Source: JAVJUV01 sp040220415 (lineage in GTDB: Bacteria > Pseudomonadota > Alphaproteobacteria > Rhodobacterales > Rhodobacteraceae). Taken from it: a stretch of 64,000 bases of DNA. The stretch spans positions 1-64,000 of the forward strand of contig JAVJUV010000157.1 of the NCBI GenBank assembly GCA_040220415.1, in the 5' to 3' direction. The notes under the pieces are model-generated. The model had not been told where the DNA came from, searched no databases, and saw only the letters and a list, made by a program, of their open reading frames with translations. Shown one piece after another: positions 34,704 through 44,194 of the stretch; the first letter of the stretch is position 1; each line of letters starts with the position of its first letter. Position numbers and translations under genes: made by a program.

Positions 34704-35714
34704 ATGTCCAGCGCGATCACCACCGTCACCGCAAAATCTGTGCCGAATTCGTCCCAGCTTCCACAGGTTCACGAACGTCGAAACTCCGGCACCGAGTTGG
34801 ATCTCGACCGGATTGCATCGCTTCAGGCCAACACTTCGGCCATAGAGCGGCGCGCAGCCACCCTTCCGGGCCGGCGTACAGTTAAGAATGAGTACCAGGC
34901 CGCCTGGCTGTTGCGCGCCATATCATTGATCGACCTGACAACCTTATCGGGCGATGTCACGAAGGGAAGGGTTCAGCGCCTTTGCGCAAAAGCAGCAAAT
35001 CCGGTTCGGCAAGATATTCTCGATGCCCTTGGAGTGGCTCCCATTACCACGGGCGCTGTCTGCGTTTACCATGAAATGGTCGAGACAGCCGCCGACGCGC
35101 TTCGGAACACCGGCATTCCAGTTGCAGCGGTTTCAACCGGATTTCCCGCAGGTTTGTCACCTTTGAACCTGAGGATCGCAGAGATTGAGGAAAGCGTTAA
35201 GGCGGGCGCACGCGAGATCGACATCGTGATTTCCCGGCGCCATGTTCTGACCGGTAACTGGCAGGCACTCTATGATGAAATGAAGGCCTTTCGCGCTGCG
35301 AGTGGCAAAGCGCACATCAAGGCCATTCTTGCCACGGGAGAAATTGGTTCGCTGAGAAACGTAGCGCGAGCAAGCTGGGTCTGTATGATGGGAGGCGCCG
35401 ATTTCATCAAGACATCGACCGGCAAGGAAAACGTGAATGCCACACTGCCGGTTTCCATTGTGATGACCCGGGCGATCCGCGGCTATCATGAGGCAACGGG
35501 ATATCGAATTGGGTACAAACCCGCCGGAGGCATCTCCAAGGCAAAAGACGCGATCATCTACCTCACATTGATCAAAGAAGAGCTGGGCGACCGATGGCTT
35601 CGTCCGGATCTCTTCAGATTTGGAGCATCTTCACTTCTGGGTGATATCGAGCGGCAGTTGGAACATCACGTCACCGGCCGTTACTCGGCTGCCTACCGAC
35701 ATGCGTTGGGATAA
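34704..35714 (+). CDS. deoC: Deoxyribose-phosphate aldolase
   Basis: A 336-residue DeoC of the longer (DERA-like) type. It cleaves 2-deoxyribose 5-phosphate to glyceraldehyde 3-phosphate and acetaldehyde. The Schiff-base lysine is in GGADFIKTSTGKENVNATLP (Lys about 236) and the proton-relay lysine in YRIGYKPAGGISKAKDAI. The first ~60 residues form a polar N-terminal extension. It heads a three-gene run with a 99-residue protein (5 nt gap) and an ALDH16, which could oxidise the acetaldehyde formed. Confidence 0.92.
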   Translation: MSSAITTVTAKSVPNSSQLPQVHERRNSGTELDLDRIASLQANTSAIERRAATLPGRRTVKNEYQAAWLLRAISLIDLTTLSGDVTKGRVQRLCAKAANPVRQDILDALGVAPITTGAVCVYHEMVETAADALRNTGIPVAAVSTGFPAGLSPLNLRIAEIEESVKAGAREIDIVISRRHVLTGNWQALYDEMKAFRAASGKAHIKAILATGEIGSLRNVARASWVCMMGGADFIKTSTGKENVNATLPVSIVMTRAIRGYHEATGYRIGYKPAGGISKAKDAIIYLTLIKEELGDRWLRPDLFRFGASSLLGDIERQLEHHVTGRYSAAYRHALG

Positions 35715-35719
35715 ATGGA

Positions 35720-36019
35720 ATGACCGTCAATCCTGAAACCTGGCCCGAAGCCATAAACTATTTCCGTTTCTTCTCAGAAGGGCGGCACGACAACTTCGCC
35801 AAAGTCGTCTTCATATATCGGGCCGACGAAGCAAGAGCATCAAAGGACGGAGAAAAGCTGTATATCGGTCGTGCGGGCACTGACGGGATCGAGTTTGTGT
35901 ATCGTCGCGGTTCCGGCGACATATGGGCATATTATCCGATCGATGGTGATCTGGAATGGAAAGCCGAAAGTATAGAAACCTTCGAACAGGCATGGCGGGC
36001 CGGTTCGATAAAGGTCTGA
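35720..36019 (+). CDS. Small conserved-looking protein between deoC and ALDH16, unknown function
   Basis: A 99-residue acidic and aromatic-rich protein (INYFRFFSEGRHDNFAKVVF; YRRGSGDIWAYYPIDGDLEW). It has an alternating beta-strand pattern and no signal or membrane segment. I recognise no family. It is placed 5 nt after deoC and 7 nt before the aldehyde dehydrogenase, so it is probably co-expressed and connected with deoxyribose or aldehyde metabolism. Confidence 0.75.
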   Translation: MTVNPETWPEAINYFRFFSEGRHDNFAKVVFIYRADEARASKDGEKLYIGRAGTDGIEFVYRRGSGDIWAYYPIDGDLEWKAESIETFEQAWRAGSIKV

Positions 36020-36026
36020 GTTATCA

Positions 36027-38363
36027 ATGACAGTTCAAGATATCTTCGAGACGATGGAATATGGACCGGCACCGGAGGATGCCTCTGAAGCTCTGAAGTG
36101 GCTGGATGGTCATGGTGCGCGGTTCGGCCATTACATCGAAGGTGCATGGACCGAAGCGGCCAGAACTTTTGCATCGAAGAACCCGGCCACCGGCAAGACA
36201 CTGGCAAAGGTGAGCCAGGGCACATCCAAGGACGTTGAAAGCGCGGTTACCGCCGCGCGCAAAGCACAAAAGTCATGGGGGCGTGACGCCAAGGCAAGGG
36301 CGCGGGTGCTGTATGCTATTGCACGACTGGTACAGAAGCAGTCACGCTTGTTTGCGGTGTTGGAAACCCTGGATAACGGTAAGCCTATCCGTGAAAGTCG
36401 CGATATCGATATTCCGCTGGTCGTACGGCACTTCTATTACCACGCAGGCATGGCGCAGCTCATGGATGAAGCGCTGCCGGGATGCGAACCTTTGGGAGTT
36501 TGTGGTCAGATCATCCCGTGGAATTTCCCCCTTCTCATGCTGGCTTGGAAAGTCGCTCCGGCACTGGCCATGGGGAATACTGTGGTCCTGAAGCCAGCCG
36601 AGTTCACGTCATTGACTGCTCTGCTTTTTGCCGACTTGGCGCGGGAAGCAGGAGTGCCCAAGGGCGTTCTGAACATCGTGACTGGTGATGGTCGCGTGGG
36701 AGAGATGATTGTCAGTCATCCCGATATCGACAAGATCGCCTTTACCGGATCGACCAGTGTCGGGCGTAAGATCCGTGAGGCTACGGCAGGTTCCGGGAAG
36801 GCCCTGACACTCGAGCTTGGTGGCAAGTCGCCATATGTCGTTTTCGACGATGCCGATATCGACAGCGCCATAGAAGGTTTGGTCGATGCCATCTGGTTCA
36901 ACCAGGGACAGGTATGCTGCGCCGGGTCCAGACTCCTGGTGCAAGAGGGGATAGCCGAAGTCTTTTATAGCCGCTTGAAGTCACGAATGGACAAGCTCCG
37001 CCTTGGTGACCCTCTGGACAAGTGCATCGACGTTGGTGCGGTAGTGGACCCGATTCAACTGTCAGTGATCAAGGAAATGGTTGCAGGCTCTGCAGGAGAG
37101 ATTTATCACGCCGCCACACCGGTGCCAGAGACGGGTTGCTACTATCCACCAACGCTGATTACCGGCCTGACGACATCTGACCGTTTGATGCAAGAAGAGA
37201 TTTTTGGACCGGTTCTGGCTGGCATGACGTTCCGAACGCCCGCCGAAGCCGTCGAACTTGCCAACAACTCACGTTATGGCCTGGCAGCCACCGTCTGGAC
37301 TGAGAACGTGAATCTGGCGCTGGATATCGCCCCCAAACTCGCGGCTGGAGTGGTCTGGGTGAATTCAACAAACCTTTTCGACGCTGCAGCGGGATTCGGC
37401 GGTGTCCGAGAGTCGGGTTTCGGCCGCGAAGGCGGTTGGGAAGGGCTGAAGGCTTATGTCCAAAACAAAGGAAAATCCAGGACGTTGCAGCGCGTCCAGC
37501 CTGTCCCGGCCCCGAAAGAGGCAGAGGTAAAGGGCATCGACCGGACGGCAAAACTGTTTATTGGCGGGAAGCAGTCACGCCCCGACGGAGGTTATTCGAG
37601 GGCCGTGTGGTCGTCGAAGGGCACCCTGCTGGGTTATGTAGGCATTGCCAACCGCAAGGATGTGAGAAATGCCGTTGAAGCGATGAACGGGGCCAAGAGT
37701 TGGTCACGGACGACAGGTCATCTGAGGGCGCAAATACTTTATTTTCTCGGGGAGAACCTTTCGGCTCGCGTCGATGAATTCGCGCAACGTATCGATGATC
37801 TGACCGGAAAAAGGGGCGGTGCGCGCGAAGTTGAGGCTTCTGTCGATCGGTTGTTCACTTGGGCTGCCTGGGCCGACAAATTTGACGGCCGCGTGAAAGA
37901 CGTTCCGATTCGAGGAGTCGCTTTGGCGATGAATGAACCGGTTGGGAAGATAGGTGCTTTCGCGCCCGATGAAGCACCGCTTCTAGGCTTGGTCTCGGTT
38001 ATGGCGCCGGCCTTGGCCTTCGGAAACCGAGTCACCCTCGTTGCATCGGAGCCTTACCCACTTGCAGCAACCGATTTCTACCAGGTTCTCGAAACGTCAG
38101 ATGTACCCGCAGGCGTGGTGAACATTCTGACTGGTTGCCATGACGACCTAGTTGCTCATATCGCGGGACACATGGATCTCGATGCTGTGTGGAGTTTCTC
38201 GAACAGCGACCTTTCCAAAGTCATCGAATGGGAGGCTGCCGGCAACCTCAAGAGAACATGGGTGAACGACCGCAAGGCTCGCGATTGGACGAAAGCATCG
38301 ACGAAGGATTTTCTGGCGGCGGCAACCGAGATCAAGACAATTTGGGTGCCTTACGGAGAATAG
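36027..38363 (+). CDS. ALDH16-type two-domain aldehyde dehydrogenase
   Basis: A 778-residue NAD(P)-dependent aldehyde dehydrogenase with two ALDH-fold units. The N-terminal unit (about 40-490) is catalytic: PWNFPLLMLAWKVAPALAMG, the general base in LELGGKSPYVVFDDADIDSA and the nucleophilic cysteine in WFNQGQVCCAGSRLL (about 290-304). The C-terminal unit (about 510-778) keeps the fold (YSRAVWSSKGTLLGYVGIAN) but has no equivalent cysteine or glutamate. This active-plus-inactive layout defines ALDH16; a bacterial ALDH16 from Loktanella (same family of bacteria) has been structurally described. It lies directly downstream of deoC, suggesting oxidation of the acetaldehyde or a related aldehyde. 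Confidence 0.88.
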   Translation: MTVQDIFETMEYGPAPEDASEALKWLDGHGARFGHYIEGAWTEAARTFASKNPATGKTLAKVSQGTSKDVESAVTAARKAQKSWGRDAKARARVLYAIARLVQKQSRLFAVLETLDNGKPIRESRDIDIPLVVRHFYYHAGMAQLMDEALPGCEPLGVCGQIIPWNFPLLMLAWKVAPALAMGNTVVLKPAEFTSLTALLFADLAREAGVPKGVLNIVTGDGRVGEMIVSHPDIDKIAFTGSTSVGRKIREATAGSGKALTLELGGKSPYVVFDDADIDSAIEGLVDAIWFNQGQVCCAGSRLLVQEGIAEVFYSRLKSRMDKLRLGDPLDKCIDVGAVVDPIQLSVIKEMVAGSAGEIYHAATPVPETGCYYPPTLITGLTTSDRLMQEEIFGPVLAGMTFRTPAEAVELANNSRYGLAATVWTENVNLALDIAPKLAAGVVWVNSTNLFDAAAGFGGVRESGFGREGGWEGLKAYVQNKGKSRTLQRVQPVPAPKEAEVKGIDRTAKLFIGGKQSRPDGGYSRAVWSSKGTLLGYVGIANRKDVRNAVEAMNGAKSWSRTTGHLRAQILYFLGENLSARVDEFAQRIDDLTGKRGGAREVEASVDRLFTWAAWADKFDGRVKDVPIRGVALAMNEPVGKIGAFAPDEAPLLGLVSVMAPALAFGNRVTLVASEPYPLAATDFYQVLETSDVPAGVVNILTGCHDDLVAHIAGHMDLDAVWSFSNSDLSKVIEWEAAGNLKRTWVNDRKARDWTKASTKDFLAAATEIKTIWVPYGE

Positions 38364-38472
38364 GTGCAGTTCGAGGTCGTTATCTTCGTTTTCAAGTATG
38401 GCGTCGGCGAACGGAACTGAAACTTTGATTTCGTGTGTTGATTTTTGCTCATAGCCATCTTCGGAAAATACC

Positions 38473-38510
38473 AAAAACCAAGAAACGCGCCCGACGATTA
38501 CCGGGCGCGC
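38473..38510 (-). terminator. Intrinsic terminator of the hsp20 gene
   Basis: Eight-base stem CGCGCCCG / CGGGCGCG (38486-38493 and 38502-38509) with an 8-nt loop. On the minus strand the stem is followed by TTTCTTGGTTTTTGG. It lies 27 nt beyond the hsp20 stop. Confidence 0.75.
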
Positions 38511-38536
38511 CATGTCATACGGTCGATAGACTATTC

Positions 38537-39004
38537 TCAGTTGATGTCTTTTGACTCGACCGCTTTAGCTTCCAAGGTGTCGCCGGCGGCGATTTCGATG
38601 CGACGCGGTTTCAGCGATTCAGGTACTTCGCGCACAAGATCGATGTGGAGCATACCGTTGACGTGGCTTGCACCCGTCACCAGCACATGATCGGCCAAGG
38701 CGAAGCGGCGCTCGAACGCACGGTTTGCGATTCCACGGTGAAGAAAGGTTCTGCCCTCCTCTTCTGCGGCTTTGCGGGCCGAAACATGAAGTGCGTTCTC
38801 GCGAACCTCAACCGTAAGATCTTCTTCCGAGAACCCTGCAACTGCAATCGAGATGCGCCAGGCATCCTCCGCGGTCTTCTCGATGTTGTAGGGCGGATAG
38901 GACGGGGCAGAGGCCGTATCCGACAGAACCCGGTCCATCATGTCGGCGATTTGGTCAAAACCGACGGTGGCACGATAAAGTGGAGCAAGATCAAAGTTGC
39001 GCAT
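38537..39004 (-). CDS. Small heat-shock protein (Hsp20/IbpA family)
   Basis: A 155-residue ATP-independent holdase. The N-terminal arm MRNFDLAPLYRATVGFDQIA is typical of alphaproteobacterial class A small heat-shock proteins. The alpha-crystallin domain runs about 30-125 (YNIEKTAEDAWRISIAVAGF; FERRFALADHVLVTGASHVN, then GMLHIDLVREVPE), and the C-terminal tail carries the PRRIEI motif. I chose the ATG at 39004 (GAGGAT upstream) over an ATG at 39019. A heat-shock-type promoter is visible upstream at 39097-39128. Confidence 0.92.
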   Translation of the reverse strand: MRNFDLAPLYRATVGFDQIADMMDRVLSDTASAPSYPPYNIEKTAEDAWRISIAVAGFSEEDLTVEVRENALHVSARKAAEEEGRTFLHRGIANRAFERRFALADHVLVTGASHVNGMLHIDLVREVPESLKPRRIEIAAGDTLEAKAVESKDIN

Positions 39005-39096
39005 TTTGGTCATCCTCATTGAGCGATAACAGATTACCCTCCCGTATCGGGCAGGGCGGTGAAAGCTGCCGGATCCTCATTCGGCCTCCGGCATTG

Positions 39097-39128
39097 TCGA
39101 GATAGGCAGCATGCATTTCACGTTCAAG
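39097..39128 (-). promoter_or_regulatory. Candidate RpoH (heat-shock) promoter for hsp20
   Basis: On the minus strand CTTG (39128-39125) is followed 18 nt later by CCTATCTCGA (39106-39097). This is close to the alphaproteobacterial sigma-32 pattern CTTG-N17/18-CyTATnTnnG, about 93 nt upstream of the ATG. Confidence 0.5.
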
Positions 39129-39296
39129 AGCCGGCGTGTCGCGCCACCGCTATGGTTGTTTGCGCATTCAGATTGATGGCTATTGTCGGGTTACGCGTCC
39201 TTAATCTGCAAGTTCGAGATCCCTGCAGACGCTATCGAGAACTGGTCACGTTCGACTTCTCAAACCCCGGATCGGGACATCCATTCACTTGATAGA

Positions 39297-40142
39297 TCAA
39301 GGCCGAACGAACTTGGCGCCATGTCCGCTGCCACCAGGCAAGCGGATGCGAGGCTGGTCGACCCGGACGGTCTTGGCCTTGAGATTGGCCTGTGCCAGCA
39401 TTCCGCCGCCAGTTCTCAGTATCGCGCGAAGTTCGAACAAAGGTTTCTCCAAATTGGTGCCGAGAGATACAGGGCGACCTCTGACTTCCGCCTTGGCCGA
39501 GACCACGGACACGATCTGCGGCGCGCCATCGACCTCCACGAAAATTGGGGCACCTGAAGAGCCGAAGTCGACATCGCAGGATAGAACCAGCGCGCCACGT
39601 TGCCGTGCCAGGACATGGCAAACCCTTTGCAGCGATGGAGAGTTTGCACGGTCATGAGCATAAGAAACGACACCGACGCTTTGCCCTTTTCGAGGTCTTT
39701 TGCCAGTGGTGAAAGGGACTACGTTCGAAAGCCGGATTTCACTATCCAGTTCCAACAGAGCAACGTCGTTCGAGATATTCAGATCGCCTTCAGGGCCTGT
39801 GAAGACATAGTCGGGGTGAACGAGGGCTCGCCGAACTCCGCGAGATGCCGTTGAACGCCCGTTTCTCCAGCCTGCGTGAAACTGTATGAACGCTGGGTCA
39901 ATCCTCGAACCCTGCTCCACGTCAAAAAGGCAGTGAGCTGCCGTGAGCACCACGTTGGGTTCAATCAACGCGCCGGTGCACATCCCGCCCAAACCAATCG
40001 AGATCAACCCCACGCCTTCCCAACCGCGCGCTTCGTAGGCCGTCATCAACTCGGTCAGGTCCGTTGTTTCACCACCGTCCTGGGCTGAGAGACCGTTTGT
40101 CGTCAGAATCGATATCGCCAACGCAGCGAGGATGCTTCGCAT
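39297..40142 (-). CDS. Secreted trypsin-like serine protease (S1 family)
   Basis: A 281-residue protease with a signal peptide (MRSILAALAISILTTNGLSA, cleavage after residue 20). The chymotrypsin-fold catalytic triad is complete: His70 in VVLTAAHC, Asp126 in NISNDVALLEL and Ser196 in FGSSGAPIF. A disulphide is likely between Cys55 and Cys71. It is short and has no PDZ domain, so it is not a DegP-type enzyme. The ATG at 40142 with GGGGAAG upstream is preferred over 40163. It is a single gene with a periplasmic or extracellular role; the substrate is unknown. Confidence 0.87.
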   Translation of the reverse strand: MRSILAALAISILTTNGLSAQDGGETTDLTELMTAYEARGWEGVGLISIGLGGMCTGALIEPNVVLTAAHCLFDVEQGSRIDPAFIQFHAGWRNGRSTASRGVRRALVHPDYVFTGPEGDLNISNDVALLELDSEIRLSNVVPFTTGKRPRKGQSVGVVSYAHDRANSPSLQRVCHVLARQRGALVLSCDVDFGSSGAPIFVEVDGAPQIVSVVSAKAEVRGRPVSLGTNLEKPLFELRAILRTGGGMLAQANLKAKTVRVDQPRIRLPGGSGHGAKFVRP

Positions 40143-40208
40143 ATACTTCCCCTTCACCGTCATACTTTGGATTTACTGGATGGTTTGGGCAAGAATATGT
40201 CGTCAACG

Positions 40209-41528
40209 TCAGGTGAGAACCGGAATTGGATGGTGAGCAGAAGGATGTTGGAGCGCACGAGGCTTTGGACCGCCCGTTGCCCAATCGAGAAGCTCCACAG
40301 TGTGAACAATCGGCACATCAGTTCCGGACCCAATCTGCATCATGCAGCCAATGTTGCCAGCAGCAATGATGTCCGGGTTTTTAGCCTCTAGAGTCCGAAT
40401 TTTTCGATCCTTCAATTTCCCCGAAATTTCGGGTTGCATGATATTGTATGTGCCGGCAGACCCGCAGCATAAATGGCTGTCAGCGGGTTCCACCACTTCG
40501 AAACCGGCAGCTTTCAGCAGATCTTTCGGATGGGTTTTTATCTGTTGTCCATGTTGCAGTGAGCAAGCCGCATGATACGCAACGCGAATGTCCCTCTGGG
40601 AACATTCCGGAAAGCCGATCTTTGCAAGGAGTTCCGAGACATCCATCGCAAGTAGGCTAATGCGGCTGGCATCTTCGGCAAGAGGGTCGCCTTGAAACAT
40701 GTGCCCATAGTCTTTCACCGTCGTGCCGCAGCCCGAGGTGTTGATGACGATCGCGTCAAGGCTGTCCTTTCGGTCTTCTGACATCCAGGCTCGAATATTG
40801 TTCGCGGCCGCCACGTGACTCTCGAGTTCCTTGCCCATGTGATGCGTCAGGGCACCGCAGCATCCCATCCCTTCGGCAACCACCACCTCACAACCAAGAC
40901 GCGTCAACAGCCGGATCGTCGCGTCGTTGATGTCGGTGTTCAACGCGCGCTGGGCACAACCTGTCATCAATGCGATCCGCAGCTTGCGTCGGCCTTTGGG
41001 TCTGAATGTTTGCGGATCGTCGTTCCGGCTGACGGGGGGGATCTTCTTTGGGGTCATGGCAAGCATGGCCTTCAGACGGGCATCAGGAATGAGAAATGCC
41101 AAGGGACGCCCGATCTTGGCACAAAGAAGGGCAATTCTGAAACGCGATGGATAGGGAAGAACTCGCGCCAGCGTCCAACGCAGAAATCGGTCCATCAAAG
41201 GTCGCGTATATGTTTTTTCGATGTGCGCACGCGCATGGTCGACCAAGTGCATATAGTGGACGCCGGATGGGCATGTCGTCATGCAGGCAAGGCACGACAG
41301 ACACCTGTCGATATGCTTCACTGTTTTTTCGTCGGCGGGCCGGTCATTCTCCAGCATGTCTTTGATCAAGTAGATCCGCCCGCGCGGTGAATCGAGTTCG
41401 TCGCCTAGCACCTGATACGTAGGGCAGGTGGCCGTGCAGAACCCGCAGTGTACACAGGACCGAAGGATCTCATTGGCGCGTTGAAGTCCGGGGTCTTTCA
41501 ACTGGTCTTCGGTGAAATTGGTTTTCAT
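40209..41528 (-). CDS. glcF: Glycolate oxidase iron-sulfur subunit GlcF
   Basis: A 439-residue subunit carrying two [4Fe-4S] clusters (CVHCGFCTATCPTY at about 31-44 and CLSCLACMTTCPSGVHYM near 82-99). Two cysteine-rich CCG domains follow (VVAEGMGCCGALTHHMGKE and DSHLCCGSAGTYNIMQPE), as in heterodisulfide-reductase-like proteins. With GlcD and GlcE it forms glycolate oxidase, converting glycolate to glyoxylate and passing electrons to the membrane chain. The ATG overlaps the glcE stop (TGATG), giving the operon glcD-glcE-glcF. Confidence 0.95.
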   Translation of the reverse strand: MKTNFTEDQLKDPGLQRANEILRSCVHCGFCTATCPTYQVLGDELDSPRGRIYLIKDMLENDRPADEKTVKHIDRCLSCLACMTTCPSGVHYMHLVDHARAHIEKTYTRPLMDRFLRWTLARVLPYPSRFRIALLCAKIGRPLAFLIPDARLKAMLAMTPKKIPPVSRNDDPQTFRPKGRRKLRIALMTGCAQRALNTDINDATIRLLTRLGCEVVVAEGMGCCGALTHHMGKELESHVAAANNIRAWMSEDRKDSLDAIVINTSGCGTTVKDYGHMFQGDPLAEDASRISLLAMDVSELLAKIGFPECSQRDIRVAYHAACSLQHGQQIKTHPKDLLKAAGFEVVEPADSHLCCGSAGTYNIMQPEISGKLKDRKIRTLEAKNPDIIAAGNIGCMMQIGSGTDVPIVHTVELLDWATGGPKPRALQHPSAHHPIPVLT

Positions 41529-42673
41529 CAGTTCATAAGCCCTGGATTCAGAATGGCTTTCGGATCGAACTTTTGGCGCAGTCCTTCGCTCAGTGCTGCC
41601 AATGTCTTGTTTTCGCGTGGAAAGACGCCAACCTGGGTCTTAGTTTCCTCGGATGCGCGGATCAGTGTCGCGTGGCCGCCAATGCCCTTCATTGTGGCGC
41701 GCACATCCGTTCCGCTGGCGATACCCGCCCATATCAGACCACCGCCCCAATCCAAGAGTAGGCGCGCGTCACCAAGGTGTTCCACCAACCGTGGCGCATC
41801 GCTTGGCTTGACGGAAATTCGCCACACGTCGTCCGAGGTGTTGGCGAAAATCTCTGCATCCCGAACCCATTGCCAGCCAGACTTCGTGCCATAGCTGCCA
41901 TCATTGCCCAACCTGCACTCAATGTCGGCTGCGCCGAATGGGGCCAATAGATCCCTCAATTTCTCAGAACGGTAGACGACCGAAGTCTCGAAACCTTCTA
42001 CCCTTAGCATCGTCACGGGGTGCCCGTCCGGGCCCACCGGAACATGCGCTGCGCCCGAGACTTCAAATGGCGATTTCAGAGCAAGGGACATTGCAGCAAC
42101 CGCGCTGCTTACGGACAGACCCGCCAAATGCAGAACGGCAATGGTTTCCGGCCTCGGCAAGACCTTAAAGCTAACTTCCGACAGGATTCCAAACGTTCCT
42201 CGGCTTCCTGCCATCAGTTTTGTCAGATCGTAGCCGGTCACATTCTTCATGACTCGGCCACCGTTCTTGATCACTGTGCCCACGCCATCAACGAAACGAA
42301 TGCCAAGCAGATAGTCGCGGCAGGCACCTGCCTGCACTCGCCTCGGACCGGAAACGTTTGCAGCCACTATTCCGCCTATTGTAGGTGTACCCTCTGTTCC
42401 CAATAATCTTCGGTGATCCATAGGCTCAAAGGCAAGCATCTGGCCTTCTGCCTCCAATGCCGCATTGATTTCCGCAAGAGACGTTCCTGCACGCGCACTG
42501 ACAGTGAGCGACCCAGGTTCGTAGAGGGTAATTCCTGAAATTCTGGCAGTTGTAATCGGCTCACCGTCTACATTGCGACCAATCGGGCGTGTACCACCTC
42601 CGTGAATAGCCAAGGGTGTTGAGGCCCCAGCGACTATTTCGGCCAGTTCAATTTCATCTACTGGGCTAAGCAT
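41528..42673 (-). CDS. glcE: Glycolate oxidase FAD-binding subunit GlcE
   Basis: A 381-residue FAD-binding PCMH-fold protein, shorter than GlcD. It shows LAIHGGGTRPIGR near the N-terminus, the FAD segment RRLLGTEGTPTIGGIVAANV and KNGGRVMKNVTGYDLTKLMA followed by GSRGTFGILSEVSFKVLP. It ends FDPKAILNPGLMN. The open frame extends to 42841, overlapping glcD, but the family start MLSPVDEIELAEIV is at 42673, 34 nt after glcD. Confidence 0.94.
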   Translation of the reverse strand: MLSPVDEIELAEIVAGASTPLAIHGGGTRPIGRNVDGEPITTARISGITLYEPGSLTVSARAGTSLAEINAALEAEGQMLAFEPMDHRRLLGTEGTPTIGGIVAANVSGPRRVQAGACRDYLLGIRFVDGVGTVIKNGGRVMKNVTGYDLTKLMAGSRGTFGILSEVSFKVLPRPETIAVLHLAGLSVSSAVAAMSLALKSPFEVSGAAHVPVGPDGHPVTMLRVEGFETSVVYRSEKLRDLLAPFGAADIECRLGNDGSYGTKSGWQWVRDAEIFANTSDDVWRISVKPSDAPRLVEHLGDARLLLDWGGGLIWAGIASGTDVRATMKGIGGHATLIRASEETKTQVGVFPRENKTLAALSEGLRQKFDPKAILNPGLMN

Positions 42674-42707
42674 GGTCGCTCTTTCGCTCTCAAGCAGTGT
42701 CGCGTTT

Positions 42708-44156
42708 TCAGGCTGCTTTGGCAGGACCGTCGCGGCGAGAAGCGCTCGCCGCCAAGGGAAACACTTTTGCCGGGTTGAGCAGCCAATCAGGATCGAAAAC
42801 ATCCTTGATCGCCATTTGAGCTTCCAGATCGGCCGGAGCAAACTGAACGTTCATCAAATCGCGTTTCTCAATCCCGACGCCATGCTCACCGGTGAGACAG
42901 CCACCAACCTCGACGCAGAGTTTGAGAATCTCCGCGCCCAGTTTCTCGCAGGTTTCCAGATCTCCGGGCTTGTTGGCATCAAAAAGGATCAACGGGTGCA
43001 TGTTACCGTCACCGGCATGAAAGACGTTGGCCACATCCAGACCAAACTCCTTCGACATCTCGCCTATGCGCCTGAGGACGAAAGGAAGTGACGATACCGG
43101 AATGGTTCCATCTAGGCACATGTAGTCGTTAATCTGGCCCATGGCTCCGAATGCTGACTTCCGCCCCAACCAAATTCTGGCCGCTTCATCCGCGTCGCAA
43201 GCCTCGCGGAGCTCAATCGGATCGTGTTTACGCGCTATTTTCTTGATCACATCGAGTTGCGCATCGATCTCTGCCGGTGAACCTTCGACCTCAACGATAA
43301 GCAGCGCCTCGCAATCGGGATAGCCAGCCTTGGCAAAGGCTTCACAAGCACGAATACAAGGTCGGTCCATGAATTCGATTGCCACAGGTAAGACGCCGGC
43401 CTTGATAATATCTGATACGCATTCACCTGCGACTTCATTGGAGTCGTAGCCGATGAGGATCGGGCGCGCGCCTTCGGGTTTTGGCAGAATACGAAGTGTC
43501 GCTTCAGTTACGACGCCAAGTTGACCCTCCGATCCGCAAATCAAGCCCAGCCAATCATAGCCGCCTGCGTCCATGTGCGGGCCACCAACCTCGACAACCG
43601 TGCCATCCATGAGCACCATGGTCACGCCCAGTAGGTTGTTGGTGGTTACGCCGTATTTCAGGCAGTGGGCGCCACCTGAGTTCATTGCAATATTGCCAGC
43701 GATGGCACAGGCCAACTGCGATGAAGGGTCGGGGGCATAGAAGAAGCCGTCAGCCTCAACCGAACCGGTGATGCTCAGATTCGTCCTGCCTGTCTGGACG
43801 CGGATGAAACGATTGTCATAGTCAGTCTCCAGTACGTCGTTCAAACGCGCCACCCCAAGAATGACACTATCAGCCGTGGGCAACGCGCCACCTGCAAGCG
43901 AGGTGCCTGAGCCGCGCGGTACGACTGGAACGCCCTCGTCATGACAAATCCGGAGTATTGACGACACCTCTTCTGTGCTTGACGGAAGCACCGCGCATAA
44001 TGGTGGGCACTTGTAGGCGGTCAGGGCATCGCACTCATATGCGCGCGTTTCGGCTTCATCGTCTATGACCGCATCGGAAGCCAAGACTGATTTCAAGCGT
44101 TGTACAATTCGTCCCTTTCGGGCGAGGATTGTCTTGTCAGGGGCCGGCATTTCCAT
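42708..44156 (-). CDS. glcD: Glycolate oxidase subunit GlcD (FAD-linked)
   Basis: A 482-residue FAD-dependent catalytic subunit. It shows the PCMH domain motifs VPVVPRGSGTSLAGGALPTA, DPSSQLACAIAGNIAMNSGG and GLICGSEGQLGVVTEATLRI, and the C-terminal metal/substrate site NVFHAGDGNMHPLILFD and GGCLTGEHGVGIEKRDLMN. The ATG at 44156 is chosen from GAGAGG 7 nt upstream. First gene of glcDEF. A near-palindrome at 44170-44194 sits directly upstream of the ribosome-binding site and could be the operator; no glcC-type regulator is in the window. Confidence 0.95.
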   Translation of the reverse strand: MEMPAPDKTILARKGRIVQRLKSVLASDAVIDDEAETRAYECDALTAYKCPPLCAVLPSSTEEVSSILRICHDEGVPVVPRGSGTSLAGGALPTADSVILGVARLNDVLETDYDNRFIRVQTGRTNLSITGSVEADGFFYAPDPSSQLACAIAGNIAMNSGGAHCLKYGVTTNNLLGVTMVLMDGTVVEVGGPHMDAGGYDWLGLICGSEGQLGVVTEATLRILPKPEGARPILIGYDSNEVAGECVSDIIKAGVLPVAIEFMDRPCIRACEAFAKAGYPDCEALLIVEVEGSPAEIDAQLDVIKKIARKHDPIELREACDADEAARIWLGRKSAFGAMGQINDYMCLDGTIPVSSLPFVLRRIGEMSKEFGLDVANVFHAGDGNMHPLILFDANKPGDLETCEKLGAEILKLCVEVGGCLTGEHGVGIEKRDLMNVQFAPADLEAQMAIKDVFDPDWLLNPAKVFPLAASASRRDGPAKAA

Positions 44157-44169
44157 CACAAAACCTCTC

Positions 44170-44194
44170 AATTGGTAAATTTATATAACCAATT
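44170..44194 (-). promoter_or_regulatory. Inverted repeat upstream of glcD, candidate operator
   Basis: AATTGGT-N11-ACCAATT with an AT-rich spacer lies immediately before the glcD ribosome-binding site, in the divergent region with the gene at 44327. The TGGT/ACCA half-sites resemble those of FadR-type GntR regulators, though the spacing is wider than usual. Confidence 0.4.
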
